A stretch of 33,460 nt of DNA. Source: an uncultured Bacteroidales bacterium. Its GTDB lineage: Bacteria; Bacteroidota; Bacteroidia; Bacteroidales; UBA932. A program made the translations under genes and the position numbers. The stretch is taken from positions 1 to 33,460 of the forward strand of contig CAMFBM010000029.1 in NCBI GenBank assembly GCA_945948555.1, in the 5' to 3' direction. Each line of letters begins with the position of its first letter. Within the stretch, counting starts at the first letter, position 1. Of this stretch, positions 31,878-33,460 are shown piece after piece. The notes under the pieces are model-generated. The model made no database searches and was not told where the DNA came from. It worked only from the letters and a program-made list of their open reading frames with translations.

Positions 31878-32591
31878 ATGGCAGATATGTACAAAAGAGT
31901 ATTGCTCAAACTCAGCGGGGAAAGCCTCGGAGGACCGCAGGGCAAGGGAATAAGCGAAGAATGGCTGGCAAGGTATGCCGAAGAAGTGGCCCAGGCTGCG
32001 CGCAGCGGTCTTCAGATTGCCATTGTGATTGGAGGAGGCAACATCTTCCGCGGCCTCTCGGGTGTCGGGAAGGGTTTTGATAGGGTCAACGGCGACAAGA
32101 TGGGTATGCTTGCAACTGTCATCAACTCCCTTGGACTTGCGATGGCAATCCGTTCGCAGGGAATCGAGGCCGAGGTTTTCACGGCAACACCGATGGAGCC
32201 GGTTGCCCGCTATTATATGAGGGATGACGCCGTGGCTGTCCTTGAACGCGGTGGTGTGGCCCTGATTGCCGGGGGAACAGGCAACCCGTTCTTCACAACG
32301 GACTCAGGTGCCGCTTTGCGAGCCCTTGAAATCCGTGCCGACGTGCTTCTGAAGGGAACGAGGGTGGATGGAGTCTACACCGCCGACCCTGAGAAGGATC
32401 CTTCCGCCGTAAAGTATGATGAACTGACCTTCGACAAGGCGATGGAGGAGCACCTGAAGGTGATGGACCAGACGGCCTTTGCCCTTTGCAGGGACGGCAA
32501 TATGCCGATCATAGTGTTTGATATGAATATCAAGGGCAACCTGAAGAAGCTTGTAAGTGGCGAGAAACTCGGCACCCTGCTTCACATCTGA
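31878..32591 (+). CDS. pyrH: UMP kinase
   Basis: A 237-residue amino-acid-kinase-fold enzyme that makes UDP from UMP and ATP in the cytoplasm. The start at the ATG 31878 (MADMYKRVLLKLSGESLGG) fits the family; a longer in-frame reading from 31752 would overlap the promoter box. VIGGGNIFRG, VNGDKMGMLATVINSLGLAMA, IAGGTGNPFFTTDSGAALRALE and GVYTADPEKDPSA are the conserved blocks. It is followed after 39 bases by frr, a common pairing. Confidence 0.97.
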   Translation: MADMYKRVLLKLSGESLGGPQGKGISEEWLARYAEEVAQAARSGLQIAIVIGGGNIFRGLSGVGKGFDRVNGDKMGMLATVINSLGLAMAIRSQGIEAEVFTATPMEPVARYYMRDDAVAVLERGGVALIAGGTGNPFFTTDSGAALRALEIRADVLLKGTRVDGVYTADPEKDPSAVKYDELTFDKAMEEHLKVMDQTAFALCRDGNMPIIVFDMNIKGNLKKLVSGEKLGTLLHI

Positions 32592-32630
32592 AATATTCAA
32601 TATTCTGAATTTAAGTAAACCTTATATATT

Positions 32631-33194
32631 ATGATAGAAAGAGCAAAACAAATCCTTTCCGGTGCCAAAGAGAAAATGTCTGATGCGTTAATTTTCCTTG
32701 AGGAAGATCTGAAGACCTACAGGGCCGGAAAAGCCAATACATTGGTTTTCAATAATGTGCTTGTGGATTACTACGGCACTCCAACTCCGGTTCCGCAGGT
32801 CGCATCAGTAACTGCACCGGATGCAAGGACAATCACCATCCAGCCGTGGGAGAAGAAGATGATTCCGGTCATCGAGAAGGCGATTATGGACGCAAACATC
32901 GGACTTACCCCGCAGAACAACGGCGAGACCATCCGCTGCACCGTTCCGCCTCTGACCGAAGACAGGCGCAAGGAACTCCTCAAGAAGGTGAAGGCTGCCG
33001 GCGAAAGTGCCAAGGTGGTTGTGAGAAATTCCCGCCGCGATGCCATCGACCTGCTGAAGAAGGCTCAGAAAGACGGTATGCCTGAGGACCTTCAGAAAGA
33101 GTACGAGCAGAATATCCAGAAGGAGACCGATTCTTTCACAAAGAAGGTTGACGAACTGGTCGCTGCAAAGGAGAAGGACATCCTTACAGTCTGA
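32631..33194 (+). CDS. frr: Ribosome recycling factor
   Basis: A 187-residue tRNA-mimic protein that, with EF-G, splits the ribosome after termination. LKTYRAGKANTLVFNNVLVDYYG, the TPVPQVASVTAPDARTITI beta domain, PPLTEDRRKELLKKVKAAGE and VVVRNSRRDAIDLLKK are the conserved parts. Length is normal. It is the second gene of pyrH-frr, ended by the terminator at 33260. Confidence 0.98.
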   Translation: MIERAKQILSGAKEKMSDALIFLEEDLKTYRAGKANTLVFNNVLVDYYGTPTPVPQVASVTAPDARTITIQPWEKKMIPVIEKAIMDANIGLTPQNNGETIRCTVPPLTEDRRKELLKKVKAAGESAKVVVRNSRRDAIDLLKKAQKDGMPEDLQKEYEQNIQKETDSFTKKVDELVAAKEKDILTV

Positions 33195-33259
33195 TTCTGG
33201 CGGGGAGCAGTTATTGGCTGTGAAAATAGATTCCGTTCAAACTCATCGCTTTTTATATC

Positions 33260-33288
33260 ATCGGCTCTGGTTTCAGGGCCGATTTTTT
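33260..33288 (+). terminator. Intrinsic terminator of pyrH-frr
   Basis: ATCGGCTCTG (33260-33269) pairs with CAGGGCCGAT (33274-33283, one G-T pair) around GTTT, with six T residues at 33283-33288. Confidence 0.85.
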
Positions 33289-33460
33289 CGTTTTCAGTCA
33301 AACGGATCCCCCACCGAAAAGGACATTACAATGCTCCTCCCTGAGAACTGGCTGGCAGCATAAGCATTCGGAGGCTTACGCAGGAAATCCGGCACAGGGT
33401 GGAAACGGCTCCGGCCGTCCGGCACAGGGCCAGGGTGGCGGAAAGCCGGGAGCGAGGAAA
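33289..33460. other. Window end, undecided open frame
   Basis: No complete gene is seen. From about 33359 one plus-strand frame reads as a Gly/Gln/Lys-rich segment (GNPAQGGNGSGRPAQGQGGG) that is still open at the window edge. It lacks an in-frame ATG in the window, and an ATG at 33331 in another frame stops after 10 codons. It may be non-coding or the start of a low-complexity protein; the sequence does not decide it. Confidence 0.3.

Overview
The window looks like chromosomal DNA of a Bacteroidales bacterium (phylum Bacteroidota) of roughly 50% G+C, possibly an uncultured gut lineage. The grounds are a secreted S46 dipeptidyl-peptidase, a GldH-type lipoprotein, a PSP1/RicT protein, a DUF4783 protein, a two-heme succinate dehydrogenase/fumarate reductase cytochrome b, and repeated matches to the Bacteroidetes -7 promoter box TAnnTTTG upstream of genes on both strands. 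Genus-level placement is inference.

Layout. 1-1253: an AT-rich segment with an AAA/STAND-like ATPase that looks acquired. 1266-7321 (minus): a compact unit of C69 dipeptidase, a membrane polyferredoxin with an HMA-like domain, and an S46 dipeptidyl-peptidase. 7407-9450 (plus): a small secreted protein, a nitroreductase and pheS. 9593-9665: tRNA-Gly(GCC). 9666-11609: about 1.9 kb without a credible gene, filled with repeats: tandem copies of the tRNA 3' end plus its terminator, several palindromes, two 12-bp-period arrays inside inverted repeats, and GTAGTAC-type palindromes. 11610-13415: a divergent SDR oxidoreductase / AraC regulator pair. 13599-16792 (minus): operon cmk-ispH-gpmI. 16935-22153: an NtrX-like sigma-54 activator lacking a DNA-binding domain, meeting tail-to-tail an NtrY-like sensor kinase that is co-transcribed with rlmH. 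22228-22638: DUF4783 protein. 22671-22775: a full-match sigma-54 promoter followed at once by a strong intrinsic terminator, predicting a ~79-nt small RNA. 22911-28455 (plus): a seven-gene operon trxA - beta-barrel protein - polyprenyl synthase - delta' subunit - ricT-like - gldH-like - trmB. 28479-30959: a PspC protein and a divergent aminopeptidase P. 31063-33194: a stand-alone sdhC divergent from pyrH-frr.

How the parts fit. Most of the window is housekeeping: nucleotide, isoprenoid, glycolytic, translation and replication genes. The more unusual content is (a) the NtrYX-like pair, whose regulator has no HTH and carries GAFTSA in place of GAFTGA, lying close to a sigma-54 promoter that seems to drive only a small RNA, and (b) the structured repeat island downstream of tRNA-Gly. 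The link between the two-component pair and the small RNA is inference from proximity and promoter class.
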